Assembly: GCF_014642875.1 (NCBI RefSeq)
Contig: NZ_BMJC01000007.1
Location: 124,001 to 188,000, forward strand
Direction: 5' to 3'
DNA: 64,000 bases
Origin: Puia dinghuensis
GTDB lineage: Bacteria; Bacteroidota; Bacteroidia; Chitinophagales; Chitinophagaceae
The notes beneath the pieces are model-generated. The model was given only the letters and a program-made list of their open reading frames with translations. It did no database searches and had not been told where the DNA came from. Every line of letters starts with the position of its first letter. Position 1 is the first letter of the stretch. This document shows positions 41,554-51,416 of this stretch, piece by piece. The position numbers and the translations under genes are program-made.

Positions 41554-44073
41554 ATGAAACTTTTTTTTACCGAATTGCTGCTGATCAGTGGGTTAGGTTT
41601 GTCGGCCCAGCCTTTATCATTTGAGCCCAAAGCCATTTCCCATCATGTCTATAATGACGTTTATACCTATGAATACACGAACCGCGTAGCTTTTCCCATT
41701 GGCGGAATGGGGGCGGGCATGTTCTGCCTGGAGGGTGCGGGCGCCATTTCGCATCTCTCTATCCGTCATCGACCGGACATGTTCAACGAGCCACCCGTTT
41801 TTGCGGCGATTACGGTGAAAGGCATGGAGAACAGCGCACGGGTGCTGGAAGGGCCAGTCCCGACCTGGAAGAAGTACGGCGAATTTAACTCTGCCTTGGG
41901 GATGCCCGGCGCCACCTGGGGATTGCGGCGATTTGCAGAATCCAGTTTCCTGGCACGTTTTCCTTTTGGGGAGATCGATCTGACGGATAAGGAGTTGCCC
42001 CTGGAAGTACATATTACAGGCTGGAGCCCGTTTGTCCCGACCGACGCGGATAATTCCAGTCTGCCAGTGGGGGCACTGGAATACCGGTTTAAGAACACCG
42101 ATTCCAAACTCCGGGAATATGTATTTTCATACAATGCGCGGAATTTCCTTGCGATTCGAAAAACTCCCAATCGCATAAGGCCATTGGACCGAGGATTTAT
42201 TCTCACGCAGGATAGTACCACTGATAATCCCGAATTACAGGCGGATTTTGCGATTTTCACCGATGACCCCGCGACTGTGGTGAACCATTGTTGGTTCAGG
42301 GGTGGGTGGTTTGATCCGATGACGATGGTATGGAACGATATCGAGAAAGGCATTGTCCAGGCCGGTGTGCCCCAAAAGGATGCCATTGGCGCATCCCTAA
42401 TGGTACCCTTTACATTACAGCCCGGCCAGGAAAAGACCATCCGGGTGATGATGGCCTGGTATGTACCGAATTCCAAGCTGCGGATGGGCAAGGATCCTGT
42501 TGATCCCAAGGACAGTACAGTGCGCAATAGCTCAGTGGTCCTGCCTTCGCGCTATCACAAACCCTGGTATAGCAGTAAGTTTTCTGATATTGATGGTGTG
42601 GCATATTACTGGCGTGACCACTATGTTGAGCTGCGGAAAAATTCCTTGCTTTTTAGGGATGCGTTCTATAGCAGTACTCTGCCGCCTGAAGTGATTGAGG
42701 CCGTTGCCGCCAATCTAACGATTCTAAAGTCGCCAACCGTGCTTCGGCAATACGATGGCCGGTTGTGGTCTTGGGAGGGCTGTGAGGACCAGCAGGGTAG
42801 CTGCCCAGGGAACTGCGAGCATGTCTGGAATTATGCACAGGCGCTAAGCCATTTGTTTCCTGACCTGGAGCGGGGGTTGCGACGAACTGAATTCGAGGAA
42901 GATCAGAATGCCGAAGGTCATCAGGAGTTTAGGGCGATATTACCGATACGCCCCCAGGCTCACCTCTTCCATGCGGCATCAGATGGCCAACTGGGAGGGA
43001 TCATGAAAATATACCGGGATTGGCGGATAAGCGGAGATAATGACTGGTTGAGGCAGCTATATCCCAGGATTAAGCTCAGTATGGATTATTGCATCCACAC
43101 CTGGGATCCCCGGCATACAGGAGTGCTGGAAGAGCCGCATCATAATACCTATGACATCGAGTTTTGGGGACCTGAGCCGATGTGTACCGGTTTTTACCTG
43201 GGGGCGTTAGAGGCAATTACGAAGATGGGCATTGCCATGGGCGATGACGTAAGCCGATATGCGGACTTGCTGGCCAAGGGCAGGGGCTTCGTGGAGCAGA
43301 GTCTTTTCAATGGCGAGTATTTTTTTCAGAAGATCCAGTGGAAGGGGCTGAGCGCCGCCGACCCAGTGGAGGATTCGAAACATTCGCTTGAAGGCGGGTA
43401 TTCTCCCGAGGCAATACAGCTGCTGGAGAAGGAGGGACCGAAGTATCAGTATGGCACCGGTTGTCTTTCAGATGGCATGCTCGGCGCATGGATGGCGCAG
43501 GTTTGCGGGCTAAACCAGCCTTTAGATAGCGCAAAGGTGGTGAGTCATCTGCTTTCCGTGTACAAATATAATCTTGAAAAAGACCTTGCCAGCCACAGCA
43601 ATCCGCAGCGACCCACCTTTGCACTTGGCCATGAAGGGGGATTGCTGTTATGCTCCTGGCCGAAGGGCGGGAAATTGTCATTACCGTTTATTTACAGTGA
43701 TGAGGTGTGGACAGGCATCGAGTACGAAGTGGCTTCGCATCTTATTTTTATGGGAAGGGTAAAGGAGGGATTGGATATTGTTCGCACTTGCCGCAACCGC
43801 TATGATGGACGCGTGCGTAATCCCTTCGACGAATATGAGTGTGGACACTGGTATGCCCGCGCCATGTCCAGCTATGCGCTACTTGAAAGCCTGACGGGTG
43901 TTCGGTATGATGCGGTAGACAAGACTTTATATGTGCGGTCGCGGGTTGGCGATTTTACTAGCTTTTTATCCACTGGCACGGGTTTTGCCACGGTGCGATT
44001 CAACAGGGGGAAGGCTACAGTCCAGACTGTGTATGGCAATATCCCTATAGAAAGGACGGTTATTTTGCAATGA
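41554..44073 (+). CDS. GH116-family glycoside hydrolase (glucosylceramidase-like), secreted
   Basis: 839 residues with a short signal (FFTELLLISGLGLSAQP). N-terminal beta-sandwich (AFPIGGMGAGMFCLEGAGAI, IRHRPDMFNEP) and C-terminal (alpha/alpha)6 barrel (GCEDQQGSCPGNCEHVWNYA, FRAILPIRPQAHLFHAASDG, HHNTYDIEFWGPEPMCTGFY, FDEYECGHWYARAMSSYALL). TYDIEFWGP contains the likely acid/base Asp of GH116. Members cleave beta-glucosides, beta-xylosides or glucosylceramide with retention. It is the only clear carbohydrate-active hydrolase here, between a sigma factor and a GT-C-like gene. Confidence 0.88.
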   Translation: MKLFFTELLLISGLGLSAQPLSFEPKAISHHVYNDVYTYEYTNRVAFPIGGMGAGMFCLEGAGAISHLSIRHRPDMFNEPPVFAAITVKGMENSARVLEGPVPTWKKYGEFNSALGMPGATWGLRRFAESSFLARFPFGEIDLTDKELPLEVHITGWSPFVPTDADNSSLPVGALEYRFKNTDSKLREYVFSYNARNFLAIRKTPNRIRPLDRGFILTQDSTTDNPELQADFAIFTDDPATVVNHCWFRGGWFDPMTMVWNDIEKGIVQAGVPQKDAIGASLMVPFTLQPGQEKTIRVMMAWYVPNSKLRMGKDPVDPKDSTVRNSSVVLPSRYHKPWYSSKFSDIDGVAYYWRDHYVELRKNSLLFRDAFYSSTLPPEVIEAVAANLTILKSPTVLRQYDGRLWSWEGCEDQQGSCPGNCEHVWNYAQALSHLFPDLERGLRRTEFEEDQNAEGHQEFRAILPIRPQAHLFHAASDGQLGGIMKIYRDWRISGDNDWLRQLYPRIKLSMDYCIHTWDPRHTGVLEEPHHNTYDIEFWGPEPMCTGFYLGALEAITKMGIAMGDDVSRYADLLAKGRGFVEQSLFNGEYFFQKIQWKGLSAADPVEDSKHSLEGGYSPEAIQLLEKEGPKYQYGTGCLSDGMLGAWMAQVCGLNQPLDSAKVVSHLLSVYKYNLEKDLASHSNPQRPTFALGHEGGLLLCSWPKGGKLSLPFIYSDEVWTGIEYEVASHLIFMGRVKEGLDIVRTCRNRYDGRVRNPFDEYECGHWYARAMSSYALLESLTGVRYDAVDKTLYVRSRVGDFTSFLSTGTGFATVRFNRGKATVQTVYGNIPIERTVILQ

Positions 44074-44125
44074 AAATATATGTGCTGTACGATTGCAGGC
44101 AAGGCATGTATTTTTCGAGCGTAAA

Positions 44126-45763
44126 ATGCCTGCCGCTATGTCATCGGTCAAATCCTTCTTTTCTGACAATTGGGTTCTACTGTTTTCTGTTTTTATGCTT
44201 CTGGTGCCTACGGTGTTGATCGAGTATAGTGTGCTCGATTTCACCCATGGAGAAATAGTGTTTGCCCAGGACGACACCTATATACATCTTGCCATTGCAC
44301 GCAACCTGGCCAAGTATGGAGTTTGGGGCATTACCAAGTATGAGTTTGTGTCGGCATCCTCGTCTATTTTGTATACGCTGTTGCTGGCAGGGATTTTCAA
44401 ATTGTGGCCGGCATATACGCTGGTTCCGCTGATCCTCAACTTGTCAGCTTCTGTCGGATTGCTGGTTGTCATGCATAAATGGTTGGTAAGGCAAGGTATC
44501 AGCAGGAACGCACAACTCGTTACTTTATTGCTGGTGATCTTCCTTGTACCTCTTCCAGTGCTCATAGCGTTAGGGATGGAGCATACGTTACAATGTTTGT
44601 TTAGTTTTTTATTTATTTATGAATTTTCAGATTGGTTTGGAACCAGTATGGATAAGAAGGAAAAAGAAATTTCTGTTCCATGGACGATCTATGTATATGG
44701 ACTGCTGACGGCTACTGTTCGATATGAGGGTACTTTTTTAATACTGATGGGCTGTTTGATCCTGGTATATTATCGGCGCTGGCTGTTTGCCGTAAATTTG
44801 GGATTGTTCTCGCTGTTGCCCATCCTCATTTTTGGTATCTATTCTATATCTCGAGGCGGGTTTTTTATCCCGAATTCGGTGCTGATAAAATCCGGTCCGT
44901 CTCTATTGTCTACGGAAGGAATGGTAAAATTGTTTACCCATGACATTTATGATAAGTTAACAAATTACTTCGGCATGAATGGCGTATCACTGCAACGCCT
45001 TCTTTTTCTCCTCCCCTTATTGGGTTTGTTCTTTCTCGATGAGGTGCGGAAAAATAGTACCTTTCGGTTAGTTTTGATCATCCTCACGGGGGGCACCTTC
45101 CTGCATTTGGCTTTTGCGGCAAGCCTTGCTACTTTCTGCCGGTATGAAGCTTATCTCATTGGTAGCGCGATTCCTATAGTCTGCGTTCTAATGGTTTACT
45201 GGGGCAAGGTTTTCATGCATAAGAAGGGAGTATTATCCAGGGGTATAGTTGTTTATCTTTGTTTTCTCTTCATTTTCCCTTTTCTGCTGAGGAGTACCGA
45301 CGCATTCGGGCGCATCTCGCTTTGTTGTATAAACATCTATGAACAGCAATACCAGGCTGGTCGTTTCTTACATCGGTACTACAATAATACGGTGGTCTCC
45401 TTCAATGACATCGGTGCAATGTCCTATCAGACGGAAGGCAGTAAAGTTGATCTCGTCGGATTAGGAACACAGGACGTTGCTATAGCTGTCAAGATGAGTC
45501 GTCGGACGCCTGCTTTTATCGATAGTATTAGCGGTGCGAAAAGGGTGAAGATCGCTGTGGTGCATGAAAACTGGTTCGAGCCGGAGACTTTTTATCCCTG
45601 GAAGAAAGTAGCTCATTGGTATGTACCGAATAACACGACGCTTGCAAGTCCTTATCTTTCTTTTTTTGCGGTCGATACGACCATCGCAGAGGGCCTGGAA
45701 AAGAATTTAAAGGCCTTTCAATCTTCGCTTCCAGCAGGTGTACTTGCGGAGTATGCAAATTGA
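44126..45763 (+). CDS. GT-C-like multi-pass membrane glycosyltransferase
   Basis: 545 residues from ATG 44126; an upstream TTG frame adds 11 and ATG 44138 is possible. More than ten helices. After helix 1, IVFAQDDTYIHLAIARNLAK holds an acidic pair in the place of the GT-C catalytic aspartates (ArnT/AglB/GT39-like), followed by GITKYEFVSASSSILYTLLL. The C-terminal part is a soluble periplasmic domain (SFNDIGAMSYQTEGSKVDLV, ENWFEPETFYPW). The acceptor is unknown. Tail to tail with a MauE-thioredoxin gene. Confidence 0.72.
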   Translation: MPAAMSSVKSFFSDNWVLLFSVFMLLVPTVLIEYSVLDFTHGEIVFAQDDTYIHLAIARNLAKYGVWGITKYEFVSASSSILYTLLLAGIFKLWPAYTLVPLILNLSASVGLLVVMHKWLVRQGISRNAQLVTLLLVIFLVPLPVLIALGMEHTLQCLFSFLFIYEFSDWFGTSMDKKEKEISVPWTIYVYGLLTATVRYEGTFLILMGCLILVYYRRWLFAVNLGLFSLLPILIFGIYSISRGGFFIPNSVLIKSGPSLLSTEGMVKLFTHDIYDKLTNYFGMNGVSLQRLLFLLPLLGLFFLDEVRKNSTFRLVLIILTGGTFLHLAFAASLATFCRYEAYLIGSAIPIVCVLMVYWGKVFMHKKGVLSRGIVVYLCFLFIFPFLLRSTDAFGRISLCCINIYEQQYQAGRFLHRYYNNTVVSFNDIGAMSYQTEGSKVDLVGLGTQDVAIAVKMSRRTPAFIDSISGAKRVKIAVVHENWFEPETFYPWKKVAHWYVPNNTTLASPYLSFFAVDTTIAEGLEKNLKAFQSSLPAGVLAEYAN

Positions 45764-45794
45764 AATTTGTTATTATCGCCGTATTAACTGTGCC

Positions 45795-46730
45795 TCAATT
45801 GTCGATCATTTGGGCCAATTGCGCCGCGGTGGGCTGGCCTGGGATCACCTTTTTCAGTCTTTTCTTGGCATCGTAGATAGTTATCAGTGGTGTCGTATGG
45901 CTGTTAAAGAAGCCGAAGAAAAGGTTGGCGCTATCCCTTCCCATGACGATGTTCGGGTATTGGGATAGTTTGTAAAATTCGTAGAAGGATCTCATATTCT
46001 TGAACCAATCGGGGGTAATATAGAAGATGCGAGTATCCTTAAAATCCTTGATATGGTCCTTAATATCAATGGTTAACCTCTGACAATGAACACACCATGG
46101 AGCAAAGCCCATAACGATAAACGGCTTCCCGGTGGGGATGTCCTGCGTATTGAGCCAAGTAGTGCTGTCGGTAAGCAACAGGGGAATGGATGGGATCAAG
46201 CGACCCTCCAGACCGGTCTTCTGGACGACGGGGGCCTGGAAGGCGGTGAATAACCACCAGCCAACGATGGCAAATAATCCAATAGCCGTTGTGCCGGTGA
46301 GCCATTTGAATTGCCGTGTCGGCTGTTGCCGACGCATGGCCAGGATACCGATACCGCTGAGAATCATGCAGATGGTGTTGAACAGAACGTGTTGTTTGGG
46401 CGATAATTCTTCGATGATGCCTCCGCAACTGCAAGTGAGCTGGTCGTCGATGAGCAGGATGGTGATGACGTAGATTGTGAAAAGCGTCATCAGGCCGACG
46501 GTAACATATAAGCCTTTAAGCCGCCATTTTGGGATGAACAAGGCGATGGCCAGGAGAATCTCGCCGATCGGGAGGGTCCATGCTACGATACCCGCTAGGG
46601 ATGCCATCAGTGGTGAAGAGGAGAGCTGCTGGCGAAAGGTATGGATTTCGGTCAGTTTAATGCCCCCGGTGTACAGGAAGAGGAAGATGAAAAAATAGGC
46701 GATGCTGTCGGCGAGGATGCTGCGCTTCAT
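45795..46730 (-). CDS. MauE-family membrane protein fused to a thioredoxin domain (copy 2)
   Basis: 311 residues, paralogue of the gene at 21.7-22.7 kb with long identical stretches. Five helices, MauE loop C100-S-C102-G-G with PKQHVLFN, then a thioredoxin-like domain with FAPWCVHCQ (C213/C216) and YKLSQYPNIVMGRDSAN. It is expected to pass electrons between periplasmic thiols and the membrane. It lies 168 bp after the GT2 gene of the second set, the gap holding a dispersed repeat. Confidence 0.85.
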   Translation of the reverse strand: MKRSILADSIAYFFIFLFLYTGGIKLTEIHTFRQQLSSSPLMASLAGIVAWTLPIGEILLAIALFIPKWRLKGLYVTVGLMTLFTIYVITILLIDDQLTCSCGGIIEELSPKQHVLFNTICMILSGIGILAMRRQQPTRQFKWLTGTTAIGLFAIVGWWLFTAFQAPVVQKTGLEGRLIPSIPLLLTDSTTWLNTQDIPTGKPFIVMGFAPWCVHCQRLTIDIKDHIKDFKDTRIFYITPDWFKNMRSFYEFYKLSQYPNIVMGRDSANLFFGFFNSHTTPLITIYDAKKRLKKVIPGQPTAAQLAQMIDN

Positions 46731-46834
46731 AAAATAAGGTATAAGGAAACTGTCCTCAAGTTAGGACGGTTGATATGCTTAATCAGGATAAAAATAGGAT
46801 CCCAAAAAATAACGCTTGTGCGCTTTTATGCGTA

Positions 46835-46902
46835 ACTAAGTTACAATGTTTATAGGGCAGGTAGCAAATTTTGTAGGTGCACTAAAGACAGAATTTTGTT
46901 AC
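46835..46902 (+). repeat. Dispersed intergenic repeat, copy 2
   Basis: Matches 40656-40723 (TAAGTTAC ... GCAAATTTTGTAGGTGCACTAAAGACAG). It covers the stop codon of the GT2 gene. Read on the + strand, TTTG and GAATTTTG are 17 bp apart, close to the -33 TTTG / -7 TAnnTTTG promoter pattern, and would direct transcription antisense to GT2. Confidence 0.55.
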
Positions 46903-48113
46903 TGGTGGCGTAATCGCCGCTTGAGGGATCTTACAGCTAAATAAAATGGCGAATTGTACTGAATTAAGATAAGGTCCTTGATGGTGAAGTTGTCCATATG
47001 TGTTAGAACATAATGCATCAATTGTTTACGCAGCATTTTAGCCTCCTGGCCCCTTCCCGTGAAATAGCAACAGATTGAATAATAAAGCAAAAGCTCCCAT
47101 TCATACAAATTAATGTTGATCATTCCACCTATTACATCAAGCGCCGGCGGCCTGCCGTTACACTCCTTGTATGCAAAAGAGCTGAATAAATAAGCAATGT
47201 TCCATTTTTTTGCGGTCATATAATGGCGAATGATCTCCGCGAGCGATTCCGCCTTCTGCATATAAAGTGAATATGCACTCAACAATAATTCCTGGGTTTT
47301 TGGCCATTCTTCCTTAAGAAAGTCCATACTTTCGGCTAAATGTTGAGAAATAATCACCTTTTCCTGCACTCCAATCTCTGTCAGGTTTAATGCTGTTATA
47401 TAATATTTTTTTGCTGCTAAGCGATATTCTCTTGCTTTATTTTTAGACTTGCAACAATCTGCTGCAGCCATATAGCTGTCGCCAATATTATACAGCGTTC
47501 TGCAATCGCTATGCCCCTCAGCTTCATGTTCCAATAAAATTCGCACATAATTTAGAAATTTTTTTTCTAAATTCCCTTTCCATGAGGCGCCTTTGGTTTC
47601 ATATTTAATAAATAGCTCCCTCATGCCAGATACCGTGATAGCTACATCTTTCCAGACTATCATCTCATGAACCGGACTTTCCCACCTAAATCCCCCTGAG
47701 AGCTTAAAAAGCGCCCGCCTTACAGTAATCTCTTCTTCGCGTTTAACTGCTACAAGATAAAGATCGGTTTCGAGCTGGCCCTTAGCAAATTTATCCGAAA
47801 TTTGCAGGACCTCATCGCAATCGACGATTAGGCCCCAGACCTCTGCAGGAAGCCAACCTAATTCCGCAACGACATTATGGAGCTTATCGAGCGCATAATT
47901 CCTGGAGTTACAAAAATTGTCAAAAGGCCTTTCAAAAACGAATGAAGGAATACCCGCGCTGCTACCGAATTCTTTAATGGTTGAGATCGTCTTGTCAGAA
48001 GATCCGGTATCAACAGCTACAATGAGGTCAATGATTGGCCTCACAGATCCTAACATTCTCAAAATGATATGGTTTTCATTCTTGCAAATGATATTAAGCG
48101 CTATTCGTGGCAT
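46899..48113 (-). CDS. GT2-family glycosyltransferase with helical-repeat C-terminus
   Basis: 404 residues from ATG 48113; a TTG three codons upstream is the alternative. A GT-A fold opens RIALNIICKNENHIILRMLG, VAVDTGSSDKTISTIKEFG, with the DxD-type motif GLIVDCDEVLQ and ESPVHEMIVW, as in the GT2 group that elongates or decorates with a single sugar (SunS/WaaE-like layout, fold level only). From about residue 195 it is TPR-like helical, a common peptide-binding module, so a protein or peptide acceptor is conceivable. It overlaps the preceding TPR gene by 20 bp. Confidence 0.78.
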   Translation of the reverse strand: MPRIALNIICKNENHIILRMLGSVRPIIDLIVAVDTGSSDKTISTIKEFGSSAGIPSFVFERPFDNFCNSRNYALDKLHNVVAELGWLPAEVWGLIVDCDEVLQISDKFAKGQLETDLYLVAVKREEEITVRRALFKLSGGFRWESPVHEMIVWKDVAITVSGMRELFIKYETKGASWKGNLEKKFLNYVRILLEHEAEGHSDCRTLYNIGDSYMAAADCCKSKNKAREYRLAAKKYYITALNLTEIGVQEKVIISQHLAESMDFLKEEWPKTQELLLSAYSLYMQKAESLAEIIRHYMTAKKWNIAYLFSSFAYKECNGRPPALDVIGGMININLYEWELLLYYSICCYFTGRGQEAKMLRKQLMHYVLTHMDNFTIKDLILIQYNSPFYLAVRSLKRRLRHQ

Positions 48114-48933
48114 ATATTTCAAATTCAGGGAATAGGTTTTTTTGACTCCAGATTAGGTCGATCTCTTCCCGGAGGAATATTTCTAAGTGTCTCAGGGTCA
48201 AACTATGAAGAAAACAAAACGTCTCCGTTGCCTCTTGCATTCTACCTAAAGAAAAGCATGCTGCTGTATGCAAATGTAAAACCCGCCAATTATAAAAGCT
48301 CTTATCAATTCCCCAATTTCCCTGGTCAGGCAGCTTACCATAGAACTGATCCTTTGCAGAACTGCTGAAAAGAAAGGCAATTGGCCATTGTTGTATGGAG
48401 AGATAATGTTGAATTATTTGATCTATGGGCTCTCCCCTTTGGGGGTACAGTTCATAGGCCGCCAAAAAAATTTCTTCCGCCTCTGGCCAGGGTTGATCCA
48501 GGGCTTGCAATAAAATTCCGGCAGAAAGGCAAGCGAAGAACTGTTCTTCGTCATTGCCTTTTCTTTGAATAAAATTCTGATAATGGGTTAGTGCGCATTC
48601 TAGAAAGCGCCTTTTTTTGTCCACGTCCTCTGTCAAGCGTGCAAGCTGATGATAAAGATACCCCAGGTAAAAGCTCTTTACTCTAAACTTGCGACCATGC
48701 TTGTATGGATAGCCTGTTTCTGTCTCTTCAATGAGCTGCCTATACGCACCCGATCTCTTGCCACTATTTATCTGATCCCCAAATCGAGCAGATATCCTTC
48801 TTTCCAGGTGTTCCGGTCCTAGTCTGATATCACTCATCGTGACTTGCATAGTTGTGGGAGTTGAAAATTTCTGAAATTTACAAAAGGCCGCTGCATTGCG
48901 CACGCGTTTAGCAACCAAGGAGATCCGCTCCAT
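48094..48933 (-). CDS. TPR-like helical protein homologous to the C-terminus of the adjacent GT2
   Basis: 279 residues, no signal. The central region aligns with the tail of the next gene: IIQHYLSIQQWPIAFLFSS against IIRHYMTAKKWNIAYLFSS, and the following FYNWRVL/LYEWELL and CFSLGRMQEA/CYFTGRGQEA. It lacks the GT-A domain. The start codon shares one base with the receptor stop (TAATG), so the two genes are translationally coupled; ATG 48849 is an alternative. Probably a scaffold or substrate-binding partner of the GT2 (inference). Confidence 0.65.
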   Translation of the reverse strand: MERISLVAKRVRNAAAFCKFQKFSTPTTMQVTMSDIRLGPEHLERRISARFGDQINSGKRSGAYRQLIEETETGYPYKHGRKFRVKSFYLGYLYHQLARLTEDVDKKRRFLECALTHYQNFIQRKGNDEEQFFACLSAGILLQALDQPWPEAEEIFLAAYELYPQRGEPIDQIIQHYLSIQQWPIAFLFSSSAKDQFYGKLPDQGNWGIDKSFYNWRVLHLHTAACFSLGRMQEATETFCFLHSLTLRHLEIFLREEIDLIWSQKNLFPEFEIYATNSA

Positions 48934-51416
48934 TATTTCTTCCTGAATTTCTTGTCGAAATGGTATGTCGCTGAAAGCATCCAGTACCGACCCAGGATAT
49001 TCGTCGAGCTTTGGGTGTTAATGTTGGCCGTGTTGGAGCGGATGATACCGGCGTTGTTGTTGAGGATGTTGTTGAACTGAATTTTGGCCACAAGTTTGTT
49101 GTGCAGGAAGTTGCGGCTGATATACCCATTCAAGAGCAGCGCCGAGGTATTGACAGAGAAGGCGCTGGTCTTTTGCTGCCATGTATAGGTGGCATTAGTG
49201 TTGATCTCAAAGTCTCGCATGAAGAAAAGGGTCATTGCCCCTTGGTGGCTTTGCGTCCAGTACCTGACGGGGCTGGAAATATTGATGCTGCTTACCTGGT
49301 CGAAATACGTAAATGTGGTATAAAGGCTAAACGAATATTTATCCATTACATACCTGTTGAGGCTAAACCCGCCACTTCCACTATATGCATCATTTACTGT
49401 CAAATCGGCGTTAACATAGTTGACTGTCCGATCATATGTCCCTGTTGCATGGATTCCGACATCGAATCCCAGCACCTTCCGGGTCGCAGTAAGATTAATA
49501 CCAGCCATTCTGGTCCCGTCCACATTTACTGGCTGGCTGATCTGTCGCCCCAGGCTGTCGGTGGTCGTTTTGGTGCTGATACTATTGCTAGTTAAGTTCA
49601 TAGTCAGAGCTAGGTCAAGTAACCATGTCTTAAATCGGTGAAAATTTAATCCAAAGGTCTGACTAAAGTCTGATTTAAGATTAAGGTTCCCCAAGGTAAG
49701 ATGCAAGGGGTCGTTATTATTTTTTGTCGGCATCAGTTGGGTAATAGAAGGCTCCCGAGTTAAAGTGTGGTAGTTAAAATTAAGATTAGTTTCCTTGTTA
49801 ATGGCAAAGTTAAGCAATAGTCTAGGCTCCCAATTCAAGTAGCTAAGATGGCTTCCGGACGCGACCAACAGATCCTGTTGGCGATAACTGTAGGCATTCC
49901 ATTCGTTCCCCATGGTATAGCTGAGAATACCAACCTTTCCTTGCAAGGAAATGGCCGCACTTTGATTAAATATCCGAGTCTTGAAGTGGCTGCTAAGGCT
50001 GTCTACTATCATGTCGTATTTTCCTCCAGCTCGACTCCAGGTCATCTGTAGGGGATTGTCACCGCTTTGGAACTGCCAATAAACCAATCCCAGTACAACA
50101 CCCTTCCAAAGCGGTTCGGAAAAATTAATAGAAAATTCACTTGTTATTGGATGGCTTTCAAATTGCTTTCGCTGGTCAATGGTGTCAACACTTTGGATCA
50201 AACCATTAACCTGGTAATAGTGATTAAGTACGTATAGATACCCATTCGTGGTATTTTCAAGCTTTGCAACCGAACCTCTGAAAGACAAAACTCGATCTGT
50301 ACGCTTTCCAATTACAATTCGCCAGGAAATATCGCTTCCAATCTTTTGCCGGATCACCGTATCCTGGATAGTCCGTAGGCTGGTATTGACAAGGGTGTCG
50401 CTTAGACTACTTGTCTCCGTAGAGCCGAATTGGTTTTGACTCCGGGAATCGGTTCCATAAACCGAAAAATTAAACGCTGATCGGGTATTAGGCGCCCAAT
50501 TATAGATCCCATAGATCCAATGTTGATCTTGTTGATTAGTAGACTGAGCTTGTTGATCTTGCTTATAGAGATTGCCGGGCTGAATCTGCAAAGTTTGGAT
50601 ATCGGTCATAGGTTGGGTAAAGTAATGGCTATATTGGTAATTTGACGCCAGATGATTCTCGGGACCATGCCAGGTATTCGCATAATGGAGTGCCACTGCA
50701 TCGAACTTGGGAATGCCTGTGCCGGCCGAAGCATTGAGCGCATCCGTGTTGCCATTTAGAAAATAAGTCGAGGCGTCAATGTTTTTGATGCTGGAACCCA
50801 GTACGCCGGTATTGGCAATAGTTCCCAAGGCAGTGAATTGTTCCTTGTTGCGGAAACTCGCTAGCGCCCCATTAACATTATAGTAATTGCTTGTATTCCC
50901 GCCTACATCAAGCTTTCCAAAATACCCACCCTTTGCACTTTCCTTTAGCACGAGGTTTAGCGTTTTGGTTCGGGCACCGTCGTCAATACCGGTAAATATC
51001 GCTTGCTCGCTTTTCCGATCCAGGATCTGCACCCGGGCGATCTTGCTCGCATCGAAGTTCCGTGTGATCATCGACGGATCATTACCAAAGATATCCTCTC
51101 CATCTACCAGTAGGTGCTGTATCTTCTCTCCGTTGTATATGATGGAACCATCGGGACCAATATGCAAACCTGGTAGACGTTGCAGAAGGTCTTCTACAAC
51201 AGCATTGTTTTGCAAGTGAATGTGCTCGGTATTATATTCCAATGTATCACCCTTCATTTGTGGGCGGAATGTTGCTGTAACGATGGCGGCCTTTAGTGTA
51301 TCTACTTTCATGGGTACGGTATCTGGTGAGCTTTTAGGAATGCTCTTGGCCTGTCCAAATAAACATTGGACCACCGCACAAAATAATAAGACAAGAAATA
51401 TGACCTTGAATTGCAC
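48933..51416 (-). CDS. Outer-membrane beta-barrel receptor (OMP_b-brl_3-type), paralogue of the 16-kb gene
   Basis: 827 residues with a GTG start (no ATG upstream in frame). Signal IFLVLLFCAVVQCLFGQ, TonB-box-like LKAAIVTATF, plug-like YNGEKIQHLLVDGEDIFGND and ASKIARVQILDRKSEQAIFT, barrel end LGRYWMLSATYHFDKKFRKK. It matches the receptor at 16-18.5 kb along its whole length. First gene of a minus-strand operon with the TPR protein and GT2. Divergent from a thioredoxin lipoprotein, as in the first set. Confidence 0.88.
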   Translation of the reverse strand: MQFKVIFLVLLFCAVVQCLFGQAKSIPKSSPDTVPMKVDTLKAAIVTATFRPQMKGDTLEYNTEHIHLQNNAVVEDLLQRLPGLHIGPDGSIIYNGEKIQHLLVDGEDIFGNDPSMITRNFDASKIARVQILDRKSEQAIFTGIDDGARTKTLNLVLKESAKGGYFGKLDVGGNTSNYYNVNGALASFRNKEQFTALGTIANTGVLGSSIKNIDASTYFLNGNTDALNASAGTGIPKFDAVALHYANTWHGPENHLASNYQYSHYFTQPMTDIQTLQIQPGNLYKQDQQAQSTNQQDQHWIYGIYNWAPNTRSAFNFSVYGTDSRSQNQFGSTETSSLSDTLVNTSLRTIQDTVIRQKIGSDISWRIVIGKRTDRVLSFRGSVAKLENTTNGYLYVLNHYYQVNGLIQSVDTIDQRKQFESHPITSEFSINFSEPLWKGVVLGLVYWQFQSGDNPLQMTWSRAGGKYDMIVDSLSSHFKTRIFNQSAAISLQGKVGILSYTMGNEWNAYSYRQQDLLVASGSHLSYLNWEPRLLLNFAINKETNLNFNYHTLTREPSITQLMPTKNNNDPLHLTLGNLNLKSDFSQTFGLNFHRFKTWLLDLALTMNLTSNSISTKTTTDSLGRQISQPVNVDGTRMAGINLTATRKVLGFDVGIHATGTYDRTVNYVNADLTVNDAYSGSGGFSLNRYVMDKYSFSLYTTFTYFDQVSSINISSPVRYWTQSHQGAMTLFFMRDFEINTNATYTWQQKTSAFSVNTSALLLNGYISRNFLHNKLVAKIQFNNILNNNAGIIRSNTANINTQSSTNILGRYWMLSATYHFDKKFRKK

